Origin: Brasenia schreberi
Taxonomy: Eukaryota > Streptophyta > Magnoliopsida > Nymphaeales > Cabombaceae
Reading direction: 5' to 3'
Length of the DNA stretch: 64,000 bases
Assembly (NCBI GenBank): GCA_036023115.1
Contig: JAYKKT010000056.1
Location: forward strand, 1,116,001-1,180,000
Under the pieces are notes generated by a model that was not told the DNA's origin, made no database searches, and worked only from the letters and a program-made list of their open reading frames with translations. Position 1 is the stretch's first letter, and each line of letters opens with the position of its first letter. Shown here piece by piece: positions 25,507-38,181 of this stretch. The position numbers were made by a program, and so were the translations under genes.

Positions 25507-27675
25507 CGTGCCCTAGCATTGGAGTTGTTTTGTGTATCGGGTCTGGTTTGGATCCGATTTGGGTCAGGTCTCTTGTTGGAGTGTCATGAGTCATTTCTTT
25601 GTCGGGACGTCATGAGCCGTTTCCTGGTGACAGGAGCCCTTTTATGTATTGGCCTTGTGGTATAAAAGACCTCTATTAATGTTTGCAGAGGGGAGATTCA
25701 TGTTAGATCGAGGAAGTCGTTTTCATTCATCTGGGGTTGTGGTTCGCGAGTGGAGACCGGTCGTGCGATTCGAATTGAGCACGAGGGTGGGATTCCAGTG
25801 CATCGACTCCTTATCTCCATCTGCAGAAACAACCGATACATCATTCTATTTTGATTAATCGAATTCAATAACTATTAAAATCTTAGCCAAAAACATTTAT
25901 GGGTATCTTTGCCCATCAAATTATTTGGTTCATCACATTCCGTTGCTAATTTGCATCTTGTTCAATTATTTGCAGAAATAAGTGATGACCATAAATCTTT
26001 ATAAGGTTTTACTGAAATGAGTAATGGTACTAAAATTTACAGTTCTGGCAAAAGACCTTGTCTATATAGAAACAAGAGATGCATCAATTTTTATAGAAAT
26101 GGGTAGAGAAGTTAAATTCAGTTCTTATGAAAATCTTTAGCAAAACACTGATGAGTCTTTGCCCATCAATTTTTTTAGCAAAATACTGATGAGTCTTTGC
26201 CCATCAATTCTTCAGTTCATCACAAGATGATCGGCATATCGGGTTTTTAGGTCAAACTGCAAAAACTCGTTTTCTTTAAACAACACATCACCACAGTAGC
26301 AACAGACACCTAATATAGCACCACCATGCAGAAGTTTTTGTTTGAATTTTTCTTATAATTGCTTAGAACAGTAAAGATGAAAAAAACCTTTAATCTTATG
26401 TGAGAAAAGAGATAAGACATGGATGGGTGTTATCAAAGAGCGTCCGCCACAAACATGCATTAGATTCACAGACAGGAAAATATAGTAGTTGAAAATTCAA
26501 ATTCCTCGACTCAAATAGACCCTAGAAGAATTCTTTTTGATAAGGAAACCTTGGTCACAACTTCTCTTGATGGGGCTCTGTTGACTAAAAATGGATTCTC
26601 AGTATTAAGATATGTTGTTGTGTATCTAATTGACATCAGGAACCAGCATGCATGCCTAACATTATGACCAGACACTTCGACCATGGTCACTGGAACACGA
26701 TAAGAATTGATGAATTGACACGACTGGACAACACGAAACCTGACAGTTATATGGTTATGTTTCTTTTTCCTTTATAATTCCCGTCGCTTTGCTACTGAAC
26801 AATTTACGTATTTTAAGTTTTCAAACCCAAAGCAGACAATTAAAAAGGAATTCATGTTCTCGTGTCCTGTTCTTTCGAAAACAATTACTACATAATTGAG
26901 TCTCACATTTTCGTGTCCTCGTGTCATTGGCAGCGTAGAGGAGTAGGAGCTTTCTGTCCATATGCAACTGGCAGGAAATAAGGAAGGTGTTTCAGTATCT
27001 TTTGAGCAGCATGCATTGCGAAACGACGGTGTTCCCACAGAAATGCGGCTGCAAATGCTACGATGTTTCTTGGATATGGTTATGTTTATTGGATCCGGGT
27101 CAGATTATGGAAATCAAGATCCAAATCCAATGTTATTCTGATTGTTCTTGGATGCATTTGGATCCAAATCAGAATAGGATTTGGTTATACACGGTTTTGA
27201 ATCTAGGGTTTGGATTCACTAAGGTTCAAATTGGATTTGATTGACCTGTTTGGGTTAGGTTCTCTATTTGTGTTGGATCTAACTATTGTATCCAAATAAA
27301 CAGGATTGAATCTGGATTTTTATTGGATCCAATAATATATATCCATGCCTGATTATGTTATTTTGAGATTTTGGACCCATCAGTACCCTGATTTGAGCCC
27401 AATTTGAAGTGTTGGATTTAGTATTTAATGACCTTCTAAATGTTGAAATATTTATCCATGTTTAGTATCAAAATTATGGATATGAAATGGATTGTTTGGA
27501 TCTAAACATGTATAAGTCTGATCTTAGACATGTATGTGTATGTTGAGCATGTGTAATGGTATCTTCATTTAGGCTGTCAAATGTTTGGAATGATCTAGAT
27601 ATCAATACGTGCAAATTCTTTTTCAACGTGTATGTATGGTATATGCATTTAATGTTTATGCTTGTTTATATTTAT
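25507..27675. other. Non-coding; LTR-like promoter at its left, short tandem repeats
   Basis: A TATAAAAG box at 25661 within a GC-richer tract suggests the continuation of an LTR. At 26136-26211 a 38-bp unit (TTTAGCAAAACACTGATGAG...) occurs twice in tandem, with a third diverged copy near 25888-25930. 27060-27340 is rich in GGATTTGG/GGATCCAAAT-like words. No gene supported. Confidence 0.45.
26136..26211 (+). repeat. Two tandem copies of a 38-bp unit
   Basis: TTTAGCAAAA(C/T)ACTGATGAG is followed by TCTTTGCCCATCAATT in both copies, with one or two differences. Confidence 0.8.
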
Positions 27676-27680
27676 ATGAG
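27676..27680 (+). repeat. Target site duplication ATGAG (left)
   Basis: ATGAG directly precedes TGTAAACACC and recurs at 34419-34423 directly after GTCTACA. It defines the insertion 27681-34418. Confidence 0.85.
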
Positions 27681-28973
27681 TGTAAACACCCAAAATTTTC
27701 TTTTAAAATTTTTACCTTTTTAGAAAAGTAGCTATTTTTGGTATTTTTGGGTTTTCGAATAAAAAAGGCACTAAATGAGTTTGTTTCGGTATCAAAATTT
27801 TATGGAAGCTTTAAAATGATGAAAGAATGCTTCCCTTTCTGAAAATTTCGAATTTTGACAGAATTAGATAAAAATGACGATTTTGCCCTCAGCAATGGAA
27901 AAGTAGGATTTCATTTTCTAAAAAGATTTATGTTGAAAAAGTATGTTGAAAACTTGTCCTTTGAAAAGATACAGGTATTAAAGAGACAAGTTAACACCTG
28001 AAAAGAAAGGTGGGCGCCTATAAAGAAAAAAGCAAGCATTAAAATGGGAAGTGAGCTTCCCAAAAAGAAAAGCTCGTACTTTGAAAGAAATCAATTTCCA
28101 GAGGGTAGGGTCGGTATTATCAAAAGAAAGGAAAGATTGATGTAAGAACAATGGCTTCTGAATAGAAAGGTTTGGTATCGAATGCATTTCGTAACATGTC
28201 TATGTTATGTTTGGTTGTAAGGTAATTAAGTGTACTGATATTCATCAGTTTTGCATTGTCATCTGTTACTGTTATGTTACTTTGATGTTAAGAACAATGT
28301 TAGTGTTCCAACACTCATGGAAGAAATCCAGCGAGCATGAACAGTTGGTTTTCAAAAACGTAACATAAGGCTTCAAAAACGTAACATGGGCCTACTTGAA
28401 TACCTCCATAATAGGTAGGCATGAACATGTAACGTAATCATTTTCACAACAGAAGTGCACATAACAGGGGATTGTTTGAATACTCTTATACATGTAGTAT
28501 TAAGAGATTCAGTTGAGATCATCATCCTTAGAAGCAGTTATTAATAGTGTTTTGCTTATGTTTCGTGTTCAGTTTCATCATGCTGAATTTCCAAATTGGC
28601 CTTGTTACGTAACAAAAATGTTTTCACCAAAACCAAAACGAATTTTGAAGTGCTACTATGCTGCGGCTCCACCTTGTTACGTGCAGGTCAATAGGATCAA
28701 GTGGCTGTAATAACGATAAAGAGTTTGGCAATGAAATCAGTTCCTGTAACACGACGTTCATCATGAACTATCAAGGCAGAAAAATGCATTCTGATGACAG
28801 ATAACAGAAGGATCAGGCACTCAACTTTCATGTGTCTAAAGCCAACAAATCTAGAATTGGAGAAAGAGTTGGCTGTTTTACGTCATCTGGTAGAAGAATT
28901 CTTGATTCTATTGGATCCGAAGACGCTGGGCTGAATTATCTGATGTTTCTGGAATTTTCTCAATTGGAGAAAA

Positions 28974-29363
28974 ATGGAGAACTACGAGGTTCTTGAGCAG
29001 ATTGGCAAAGGGGCCTTTGGTTCTGCCTTTCTCGTGAGGCATAAGCAAGAAAAGAAGAAGTATGAACTGAAGGAAATCCGCCTTGTTCGCCAGACTGATC
29101 GCTGCAGGAGGTCTACACATTAAGAGATGGAGCTTATTTCAAGAGTGAGAAACCCTTATATAGTTGAATATAAAGATTCTTGGGTAGAGAAGGGTTGCTA
29201 TATATGTATCATTATAGGTTATTTTGAGAGTGGAGACATGGCAGAGGTCATAAAGAAGGCAAATGGAATTCATTTTCCCAAAGAGAAACTTCTCAAATGG
29301 CTGACACAACTTCTGTTGGCGCTAAATTATTTGCATTCAAACCACATACTTCATTGGGATGTA
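28974..29363 (+). pseudogene. NEK: NEK (NIMA-related) kinase retrocopy, N-terminal half
   Basis: From the ATG at 28974 the frame gives [19 protein letters not shown], the glycine loop at residues 11-18, the ATP lysine at residue 33, [10 protein letters not shown] (helix C, residues 51-60), [15 protein letters not shown], and [11 protein letters not shown] at 120-130. The sequence is close to the plant NEK1-4 clade, microtubule-associated Ser/Thr kinases involved in cell growth and polarity. Defects are a TAA at 29121-29123 where the family has Gln before EMEL, and HWD instead of HRD at the catalytic loop. No introns interrupt it, unlike plant NEK genes, so it is a cDNA copy. It stops at an RTE insertion and resumes at 32632. 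Confidence 0.88.
29350..29363 (+). repeat. 14-bp target duplication of the RTE insertion (left)
   Basis: TTCATTGGGATGTA here and TTCATCGGGATGTA at 32632-32645 flank the LINE. They differ by one C-to-T at a CpG. The right copy preserves the HRD codon CGG, so the kinase motif was intact when the LINE landed. Confidence 0.9.
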
Positions 29364-29386
29364 CAACAACTAAGCCTTTTCCCATA

Positions 29387-32275
29387 CTAGACGGGGTCGA
29401 CTACATGGATTCTTTGTTTCCACAGATCCCTATTGTGTGTCATGTTAGCAGTTAACTCCCAATAAGCTAGATCATTCTTTATTGTTTCTTTCCAACACTT
29501 TTGTGGTCGTCCTCTACCTCTTTTAATACTTTCCAAATTTAGTTTTTCTACCCTTCTTACAGGTTCTTCTTCTGATCTTCGTTCTATATGTCCAAACCAT
29601 CTTAAACGATGTTCTCTCATTTTATCCTCTATTGGTACCACTCCTAATTTGTTTCTAATAACCTCATTATATATACGGTCTTTTCTTGTATGACCACTCA
29701 TCCATCTCAACATCTTCATTTCTGTCACAGACATCTTTTGTACATGTTGATGATTAACTGCCCAACACTCATAACCATAAAACATGGCAGGCCTAATTGC
29801 TGCTCTATAATATTTACCTTTTAATTTTAATGGTATCTTCTTATCACAAAGAATACCTGATGCTCCTCTCCATTTTAACTAACCAGCATTAATTCTATGT
29901 GTAACATCTCCATCAATTCTTCCATCACTTTGAAAAATTGACCCTAGGTATTTAAAACTTTCCCTTTGGGGAATGCAATGTGTGCCAATTTTAATTTCTA
30001 TGTCCTCTGAAGTAGCCAAATGATCAAACTTACATTCCATATATTCTGTCTTTGTTCTACTAAGTCGGAGGCCTTTGCTTTCTAATGTTTCTCTCTATAG
30101 TTCTAATTTTCTATTAACTTTTTCCTTAGACTCTTCCACTAATACAATGTCATCTGCAAATAATATACACCAAGGTACTTCATCTTGAATATGTTTTGTT
30201 AACTCATCCATCACCATTATAAATAAGTATGGACTTAAAGTTGATCCTTGATGTAACCCAATATTAACTTCAAAGAAGTTTGTCGTTCCTTCATGAGTCC
30301 TCACACATGTTTTTGCACCATTATACATGCCTCTTATAAGGTTAATATATGTCAATGGGATACCTCTTTTTTCCAAAGTTCTCCAAAGAACCTCCCTCGG
30401 TACCCTATCATAAGCTTTTTCTAGTTCAATAAATATCATGTGAAGGTCTTTCTTTTTTGCTCTAAAATGTTCCATAAGACGTCTCAAAAGGTGAATCGCT
30501 TCAATAGTAGATCTGCCTGGCATAAATCCAAATTGGTTCTGTGTTGTACTTGATACTTGTCTTAACCTACGTTCGATAATTCTTTCCTATAATTTCATAG
30601 TATGACTCATTAACTTGATACCTCGATAATTCGCACAATTTTGAATGTCTCCTTTGTTCTTATATATGGGTATAAGTGTACTTGTTCTCCATTCCTCGGG
30701 CTTCTTTTGGTTTTTCCATATTTCATTAAATAGCCTTGTGAGCCAAGTGATTCCTATTTCTCCTAGTATTTTCCAAACTTCTATAGGAATATTATCTGGT
30801 CCTACCGATTTACCACTCTTCATATGTTTAAGAGCCTCTTTGACTTCATTCTTTTGAATACGTCGGTAGAAATTGTGGTTTATATACTTTTCTGACTTGG
30901 CTAAATCTCCTAAACTAATACTAATATCTTTATTTTCATTAAAAAGATTATAAAAATAGTTTTTCCATCTATTTCTTATATCATCATTTGCCACTAGAAT
31001 TTTTTCCTCTTCGTCTTTTATGCATCTAACATAATTAAGATCTTTAGTTTTCTTATCTCTAGCCCTAGCTATCCTAAAAATATCTCTTTCACCCTCTTTT
31101 GAGTTGAGTTTTTTATATAAGTCATCCCAAATCTTAGCTTTTGCTTCACTAACGGCCTTTTTCGCTTCCTTCTTTGCTTTCTTATAAGCTTCTAAAGTTT
31201 CACTAGTTTTCTTAGCATAATGTAATTTGTAACATGCCCTCTTTGCCTTGATTTTATTTTGTACTACTTCACTCCACCACCAAGCTTCTTTTTGTACCGG
31301 TACACCTCCCTTAGATACCCCTAACACATCTTTCGCCACTTTCCTAATATGTATAGGCATATTGTTCCACATATTACAGGGTGTGCCAACATAATTCCAA
31401 ACATCTCCTTGAAGGACTTTCTGTTTAAATATATCTTCTTTCTCGCTTTTGAGGTTCCACCATTTAGTCCGAATAGCTCGATGCACTCTTTTCTTCTTTG
31501 TCCACTTTTTTATTTGTAAATCCATAACTAAAAGTCGATGTTGGGTGGTTAAGCTTTCTCCTGGAATTACCTTACAATCTTTACGACATGCTCTATCTTT
31601 TTTTCGACAAAGAAAGTAATCAATTTGTGTTTGTGATAAGCCACTCTTATAAGTAATTAAATGTTCATCTCGTTTTTTGAAGATTGTATTGACTACAAAG
31701 AGATCAAATGACATAGCAAAATTTAAAATCTCCCTACCTTCCTCGTTTATATCCCCAAAACTAAAGTTTCCATGAATCCCTTGATATCCTAATGCCTCTT
31801 TACCGACATGTCCATTTAAATCTCCTCCTAAACAAATCATCTCCCTTTGTGGAATCTTTTGAAACACCTTATCTAACTCTTTCCAAAAAACTGTCTTTAT
31901 ACTATCTTCTAGTCCTACTTGAGGTGCGTAAGCACAAACTATATTCAAAACCTCTGCTCCTAACACTAATTTCAACATCATGATTTGGTCATCATATCGT
32001 TGTATGTATACTACACTCTCCTTTAAATCTTTATTTATGATAATACCAACTCCGTTTCGAGCCTTTTCTTTACCTGAGTACCATAATTTAAAACCTGTAT
32101 CCTCTATCTCCTTTGCTTTTTCTCTAACCCATTTTGTCTCTTGTAAACATAGAATATGAATCTTTCTCTGAATCATAGTATCTACCACCTCCATTAGCTT
32201 ACCCGATAATGTTCCGATATTCCAAGAACCAATACGAATCTTATTATCTAGGACTAGCTTCCTTTCCCCCCGCAT
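29387..32275 (-). pseudogene. RTE endonuclease-reverse transcriptase with three stops
   Basis: The protein nicks target DNA and copies LINE RNA into it. From Met at 32275 one frame of about 962 codons runs to the stop at 29387. APE-type endonuclease lies in residues about 12-240 (GSWNIGTLSGK, LCLQETKW, VCAYAPQVG, GGDLNGH, SQTQIDYF), a linker at 260-480, RT at about 490-760 ([54 protein letters not shown]), and a C-terminal RTE domain (RWFGHIERR, GRGRPQKCW). TAG stops at 30587-30589, 30092-30094 and near 29881 each replace TGG present in sister copies. All three frames between stops are in register, so only these point changes break it. Length fits the RTE family, about 1000 residues. Confidence 0.9.
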
Positions 32276-32319
32276 CTATCCATAATCAAAATGCGGAGAC
32301 CCTCTCTGAAATTTTTTTA

Positions 32320-32341
32320 CTACATTCGGGCGACAATGTAG
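32320..32341. repeat. Stem-loop 1 in RTE 5' leader
   Basis: CTACATT and AATGTAG pair over a CGGGCGAC loop. The same module recurs at 32402-32427, and a variant (CTGCA/TGCAG with a CGGGC loop) near 32446-32464. RTE copy 4 preserves them around 56930-57065. Confidence 0.7.
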
Positions 32342-32401
32342 CGGGACTAACTTCTTTACCCACACCCGTCCATGATGTGGGAACCCTCTCTGCAATTGAT
32401 T

Positions 32402-32427
32402 CACTACATTCGGGCGAAAATGTAGTG
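32402..32427. repeat. Stem-loop 2 in RTE 5' leader
   Basis: CACTACATT and AATGTAGTG form a 9-bp stem with a CGGGCGAA loop. See stem-loop 1. Confidence 0.75.
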
Positions 32428-32612
32428 GCCCTTGCTTACTTCTTACTGCATTCGGGCTCTGCAGCACGTCGCTAGGCGGGGACGCCCTAAAGCAATGCTC
32501 ATAATTTATGTAATCCATATTGTAAAATCTGACGAAGTTTTACGCTGGCTGTCGGAAGCCTAACACAACCCTCCTCCTTTATCCGGGCTTGGGACCGGCA
32601 ATGCAAGGATGA

Positions 32613-33324
<712 letters not shown>

Positions 33325-33335
33325 AGGTTCTAAAG

Positions 33336-33625
33336 ATCACATTCAAGATTACCCAATGCAGATGAAATCAAAAGATAACGTTCCAGGCCTAACCAATTCA
33401 GATGAAACCAAAAGAAGGATTATGCCTATCAAATACAGATAACATTCAGCAACTCAAAAGAAATCAAATACAGAAGATCATGTTTATCAAATACAGATAA
33501 TGTTCAAGGCTTACCTAACACAGATAAAATCAAAAGAGGATCATGCACAGATCACGTTTCAGATCAAATAAGATCAGGTAGCAAATCGAGGTTATCAAAA
33601 CAATCAAGATCAGGCTTATCCAAAT
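33336..33625 (+). repeat. Degenerate tandem repeats upstream of the element's TATA box
   Basis: Units of about 60 bp contain CAGAT(A/C)A(C/T)(A/G)TTCA, AATCAAAAGA and GGATCATG(C/T)TTATCAA in varying order. The same array appears in the inverted element (36240-36420, reverse). Such arrays often form the enhancer part of an LTR U3; that role is inferred. Confidence 0.6.
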
Positions 33626-33650
33626 CACAACAAACAGGTATCCATGAGCC

Positions 33651-33660
33651 TATAAAAAGG
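33651..33660 (+). promoter_or_regulatory. TATA box of the LTR-like element
   Basis: TATAAAAAGG is followed 30-40 bases later by a conserved GGTGCTGC(A/T) and a purine-rich tract. The same arrangement appears on the minus strand of the sister element at 36195-36204. Confidence 0.65.
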
Positions 33661-34418
33661 CTCTCCCAGGTGCTGCAAAGGCCATCAACCGGCAACGATC
33701 AACAATCAACGATGAACCATCCACCACAGAAATCCAGTCCGTGAACAGTGAAATAGAGAGAGAAAGGAGGAGAAGAAGAAGAAGGAAAGGCCGGCCCCGT
33801 TCCGACATCCGACGATCATTCGAAAGTTCTCATCCACGTTTCTCTTAATTCTACTGGAACCGAAATTTTGATTGTTCTCATCCAATCCGTGATCAGTCAT
33901 TTTTCTGAGCCTCTGACTCACAGAAACAAAATTGTTCCGAGTTCCTAAGCAGTCTCTGATTCTGGATTTAATTCTCAGAATTTACAAAAACAAAATGCAA
34001 AGTAAAAATATATTCTGATTCTTCACACATATATCTTACTTCTATAAAAATTTTAGAATTTTTGCAGACTCGAAGGTATTTTTAAAAATTCAGAGAACAG
34101 ATCTCTGAAATTGAACGGGTTCTGCAATTTTTAGAATCTGAAAATTTTCAGAAATCAGGAACTTAGGCACAAATTCTGAATTTTGTACGATCTAGTTTTT
34201 ACTTTTTCGAATTTAACGGATTCAAACACTTTTTAAGCAGTGCCTATTCAAGAAAGCCTACGTTGAAAAGATCTCACTTATCCACAATCGCCTACTAAAG
34301 TCAGAAAACCGAACTTTGTTAGTTTTAGTAAACTAACTCGCACGCTTGCGCACACGACGTAGTTCGAGAGTTTAATTTCAAATCCTAAAAGATTTTGAAA
34401 TAAAAATTCACGTCTACA

Positions 34419-34423
34419 ATGAG
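34419..34423 (+). repeat. Target site duplication ATGAG (right)
   Basis: Pairs with 27676-27680. Confidence 0.85.
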
Positions 34424-34821
34424 ACATGTTTTGTCTAGCACGTAGAATGTCTAATTGGACACTTGAGTAAGCTTAAATAATTGGATGCTTGATGCATATC
34501 CTAATATGCTTATAATCAAGCATTACATATGTTGTTGGTTTACTGAGTCTTATAGCCGAACAATCCAAGTTAAGAAAATTGGCACAATGAATATTAAAGT
34601 ATTCAAAGAAATTATTATAAATACTGATTTATAATGTGTTGGTTCATGGTAGTGGTCATAGTTGCATATAAACTATGGTCATAGTTTATGTTGCAATATA
34701 GCTTGGAGATTTGCTTCTTGATATTTGATATGAGGTCCAATATCGATGATTTATTAAGGAAAGTCATTTAAAAATTACAATAAAGTATATAACCTACAAG
34801 TTTATTTCATGTGAATTATAT
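34424..34821. other. Spacer between the two inverted LTR-like elements
   Basis: 398 bp of AT-rich DNA, without similarity between its halves. No gene. Confidence 0.7.
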
Positions 34822-34826
34822 ATAAT
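34822..34826 (+). repeat. Target site duplication ATAAT (left)
   Basis: ATAAT directly precedes the element end and recurs at 38177-38181 after GTTTACA. It defines the insertion 34827-38176. Confidence 0.8.
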
Positions 34827-36194
34827 TATAGACATAAATTTTTATTTCAAAATCCTTTAGTATTTGAAATTAAACTCTCGAACTACGTTGTGTGCGCGAG
34901 TGTACCAATTAGTTTACTAAAACTAATAAAGTTCGGTTTTCTGACTTTAGTAGGCGATTGCGGATAAGTGAGATCTTTTCGACGTAGGCTTTCTTGAACC
35001 AGCGCTCAAGAGTCAGCTAGACGCTTGAAAAAGGTTTGGAATCCGTTAAATTCGAAAAGCAAAAACTCCATTTCACAAGTTTCAAAATTCGTGACTAATT
35101 TCCTGATTTCTGAAAATTTCAGATTCTGAAAGTTACAGAAATTGTTCTGTTTTAGAGAACTGTTCTCAGATTTTTATAAAATACTTCTGAGTCTGAAAAA
35201 ATTCTGAAACTTTTACAGAAGCAAGATACACGTGTGTAGAAGTAGGAAATATTTTTATTTTATATTTTTATTTTGTTAATCCTGAGAATTAAATTGGTGA
35301 CTGGGGACTATTCAGAAACGCAGAATAGTTCTGTTTCTGTGGTTAAGAGTCTTAAAAAAATGAGAATATCTCTGTACTCGGACATCCAATTTCAAAAAAA
35401 TTTGTTTTGTTGGAAATCCCCGGATGTTAGCTTTCCAGATAATCAATTTTTATGCAATTCCACTCAGTATTTACAGAGATATGGATAAAAGAACAGGGGT
35501 CTGTTTCTTAATGTTCTGTTTCTACAAAATAGAATCTGATTTTTACCAATGTTCACGGATTTAATTGACTAAGCAAACGACCATATAAAATCTTCAAACT
35601 TTTATATAATTATCCTTGACATGTCTATGTTGGACATGCAAAAAATTGACTTGATTGGATCGGCCTTTCATTCAAAACAAATCCGTGTTCTGGTGTGTGC
35701 GATCATACGATTTCAGAAGTTCAAAATTGCAGAAAAATTCAAAGTGTTCCCTTAGATTGTTTGGAGCGATCTTCAACATGTAACCAATCAAAAAATTTAC
35801 GCAGATCATAGAAGTATATTGCTTTTATCTTGTTCATGAATATTGAAGGGTAAACATTCATGTTTTGCCTCGACATGGATCATGAACACGATCTTTAGTT
35901 TAGTCTTCATACGAATTTTCTACAAAACTTGCAAATTCTGAGTTTTCTATGGATCGTATTCATACAATGATTGATTCAAACCTGTAGAATCGAAGAGGGA
36001 GATGATGTGAAGCTTCTAACGAGATCGAGAAACCTCCACGAGCGGACGGCGGAGCAGGGCGAACCTCCTTTTCTTCTCTTCCTTCTCCTTTCTTCTCTCT
36101 CTCTCTCTCTCTCTCCCTTTCATGCATTTTTCTACTATTCACGGATTGGTTTTTGGCAGTGGATGATTGATGGTTGATGCAGCACCTGGGAGGG

Positions 36195-36204
36195 CCTTTT
36201 TATA
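36195..36204 (-). promoter_or_regulatory. TATA box of the second LTR-like element
   Basis: TATAAAAAGG on the minus strand in the same context as 33651-33660. Confidence 0.65.
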
Positions 36205-36401
36205 GGCTCACGAGTGCATATCTGCTGTGAGTTTGGATAGGCTTGATCCTGTTTTGATAAGCTTGATCCTCCACCTGATCTCATCTGAGTTGGATGAGCT
36301 TTACCGTGATCTGTACTTGATAAGCATGATCCTCCTTTATAGGCCTTGAATGTTATCTGTACCTGATAAGCATGATCCTCCTTTTGATTGCATCTGAGTT
36401 A

Positions 36402-36626
36402 GATAAGCCTTGAATGTGATCTGTTAGCTAAAGAATCATGCTTGGTTTCTTCATATCTAGGTGCGTCATGATCATCAAAAACCTGCTTTGCAATGAGTAA
36501 CTTATTTCCTGAGATAAGAAGTTTAGTTGCCGATGAGCTTTTGTTTGAACATCTTGGGCGTGACAATGCTCCCGGCTGACTGCTGGTTTGTGAAACTCGA
36601 GCTCTACTCTCTGGTGGATTTGACTT
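36402..36626 (-). pseudogene. Unidentified Ser/Pro-rich open stretch fused to the TOC1-like fragment
   Basis: A stop-free minus frame of about 75 codons begins where the TOC1-like sequence ends, but in the +1 frame (KSNPPESRARVSQTSSQPG, later KLLISGNKLLIAKQVFDD). It looks like real coding sequence rather than noise, yet I do not recognise the family. It may be a second captured host exon or TOC1-neighbouring cDNA after a splice difference. It ends where the shared LTR-like sequence resumes (about 36415). Confidence 0.4.
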
Positions 36627-36774
36627 GGTAGGAGCACTTGCATAACAATTCGAGAGCTTCATGGTAGCTTTTGGCATCATTGTCACACAACAAGATCCTC
36701 ACCTTGCTTCTATCAAGCATCTGACTGATGCCACCTTCATCTTCGTTCAATCTATCACTCTTCTCAGACATCAT
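36622..36774 (-). pseudogene. TOC1/PRR1-like pseudo-receiver N-terminal fragment
   Basis: From ATG at 36774 or 36771 the frame gives an acidic leader (MSEKSDRLNEDEGG), then DRSKVRILLCDNDAKSYHEA and LELLCKCSYQV. RILLCDND and CSYQV are the beta1 and beta2 segments of the pseudo-receiver domain of TOC1 (PRR1), a clock transcription regulator; the usual phospho-acceptor region lies further on and is absent. About 50 residues are kept. The break just after CSYQ coincides with where I recall an exon boundary in TOC1 genes, which should be checked. It lies in sense orientation relative to the LTR-like element. Confidence 0.7.
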
Positions 36775-38176
36775 CAATCGTCACCACCAAAACTCATATG
36801 AAAACCAGCAAAAAGCTTCAAACCTCCACATTCATTCCTTGTTGACAACATTCTTATATTGATCCCAGTGTGCTTTTAAAACTGCCTCATCACCAAGTTC
36901 TCTTAATTGAATTCTTGGTCCAAGCAAGTTAGAAATCTCTGCTTGTTCAACAGAGGTACTTCCTCCTCCCTTGGAACGTATGGGTTCATGATGATCCTCA
37001 TGTTACAGAGGCTGATTTTATTGCCAAGTTCTTTATCGTTGTTAAAGCAATTTGATTACTTTGATCTGCAAATAATGAAGCAAAACTGCAGCACAACAAA
37101 ATCTCCTTCTAGAACTAGGACCTGGTCACCTTGAAGATTAGTTCTCTCTTAAACAAAAGAGGATTTGAAAACAAACGTTTGAGTATGAACTCATGCACCG
37201 AATGTTTTATGTGCCTAGGTACAACTTGCTGTATTGAACTTCGAGATGTGTTTTGCTAAGAAAGATCTTTATATAACAAGACTAATTCAGAAGTTTAACA
37301 GGTATTTAGAAGTTTAATAGGAGGCTGAACACAAAGTATAAATGACCACTTTGAGGGAACTGATAATTTCACATGATGATCTCAACTGAATCTCTTAATG
37401 TTATACCTATAAGAGTATTTAAGCAGTCCCCTATTATCTGCATATTTGTCATGAACGTGGTTATGCAAATCCATGTTACATGCCTACCTACTATGAAAGT
37501 GTTCAAGTAGGCCTATGTTACATTTTTGAAAACCAACTTTCATGCTTGCTGGATTTCCTCCATGAGTGTTGAAACATTAACATTATTTTCAACACCAAAG
37601 TAACATAACAGCAACAGATCGTAATGCAAAACTGATACATATCAGTACACTAATTGCCTTCTTTTAACAACCAAACATAACATGGATATGTTACCAAATG
37701 TATTCAATACCAAACCTTTTTCCTTAGAATCCATTGTTCTTGCATCCATCTTTCCTTTCCTTTGGTGATACCAACTTTACCCTTTGGAAACTAATTTCTT
37801 TCCAAATATGAGTTATTCTTTTAGGGAAGCTCACTTTTCCTTTCTTGGCGTCCACCTTCCTTTTCAGGTGTCAACTTGTCTATTTGATACTTATATCTTT
37901 TCAAATGACAAGTTTTCAACATACTTTTCAACATAAATCTTTTAAGGAAACGAAATCTTGTTTTTCTAGTGTTGAGGGTAAAATCATCATTTTTATCTAA
38001 TTTTGTCCAAATTCGAAATTTTCAGAAAAGAAAGAACTCTTTCATCATTTTAAGGTTTCCATAAAATTTTGAAGCCAAAACAAGCTCGTTTGATGCCTTT
38101 TTTATTCGAAAACCCGAAATTGCCAAAAATAGCTAATTTCTTAAGAGGCAAAAATAAATTTTTTTGGGTGTTTACA

Positions 38177-38181
38177 ATAAT
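38177..38181 (+). repeat. Target site duplication ATAAT (right)
   Basis: Pairs with 34822-34826. Confidence 0.8.

Larger units (their letters stand above)
34827..38176 (-). mobile_element. Second LTR-like element of the same family, carrying a TOC1-like fragment
   Basis: On the minus strand it starts TGTAAACACCC (38176) and ends GTCTATA (34827; CA decayed to TA), 3350 bp, with its own 5-bp duplication ATAAT. Its first 1.2 kb and last 1.5 kb match the left element in inverse orientation, including the TATAAAAAGG (36195-36204), the repeat array and the last 130 bp. Between them, at the place where the left element has NEK, it has a TOC1/PRR1-like fragment and a Ser/Pro-rich frame (about 36400-36960). 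Confidence 0.8.

Noticed and set aside
30645..30857. 70-codon plus-strand ORF repeated near 42417 and 51345 on the opposite strand
   Set aside because: It is the antisense shadow of the conserved RTE reverse transcriptase in copies 1, 2 and 3.
32209..32475. 88-codon plus-strand ORF over the RTE leader
   Set aside because: It runs antisense across the leader stem-loop repeats and has no motif.
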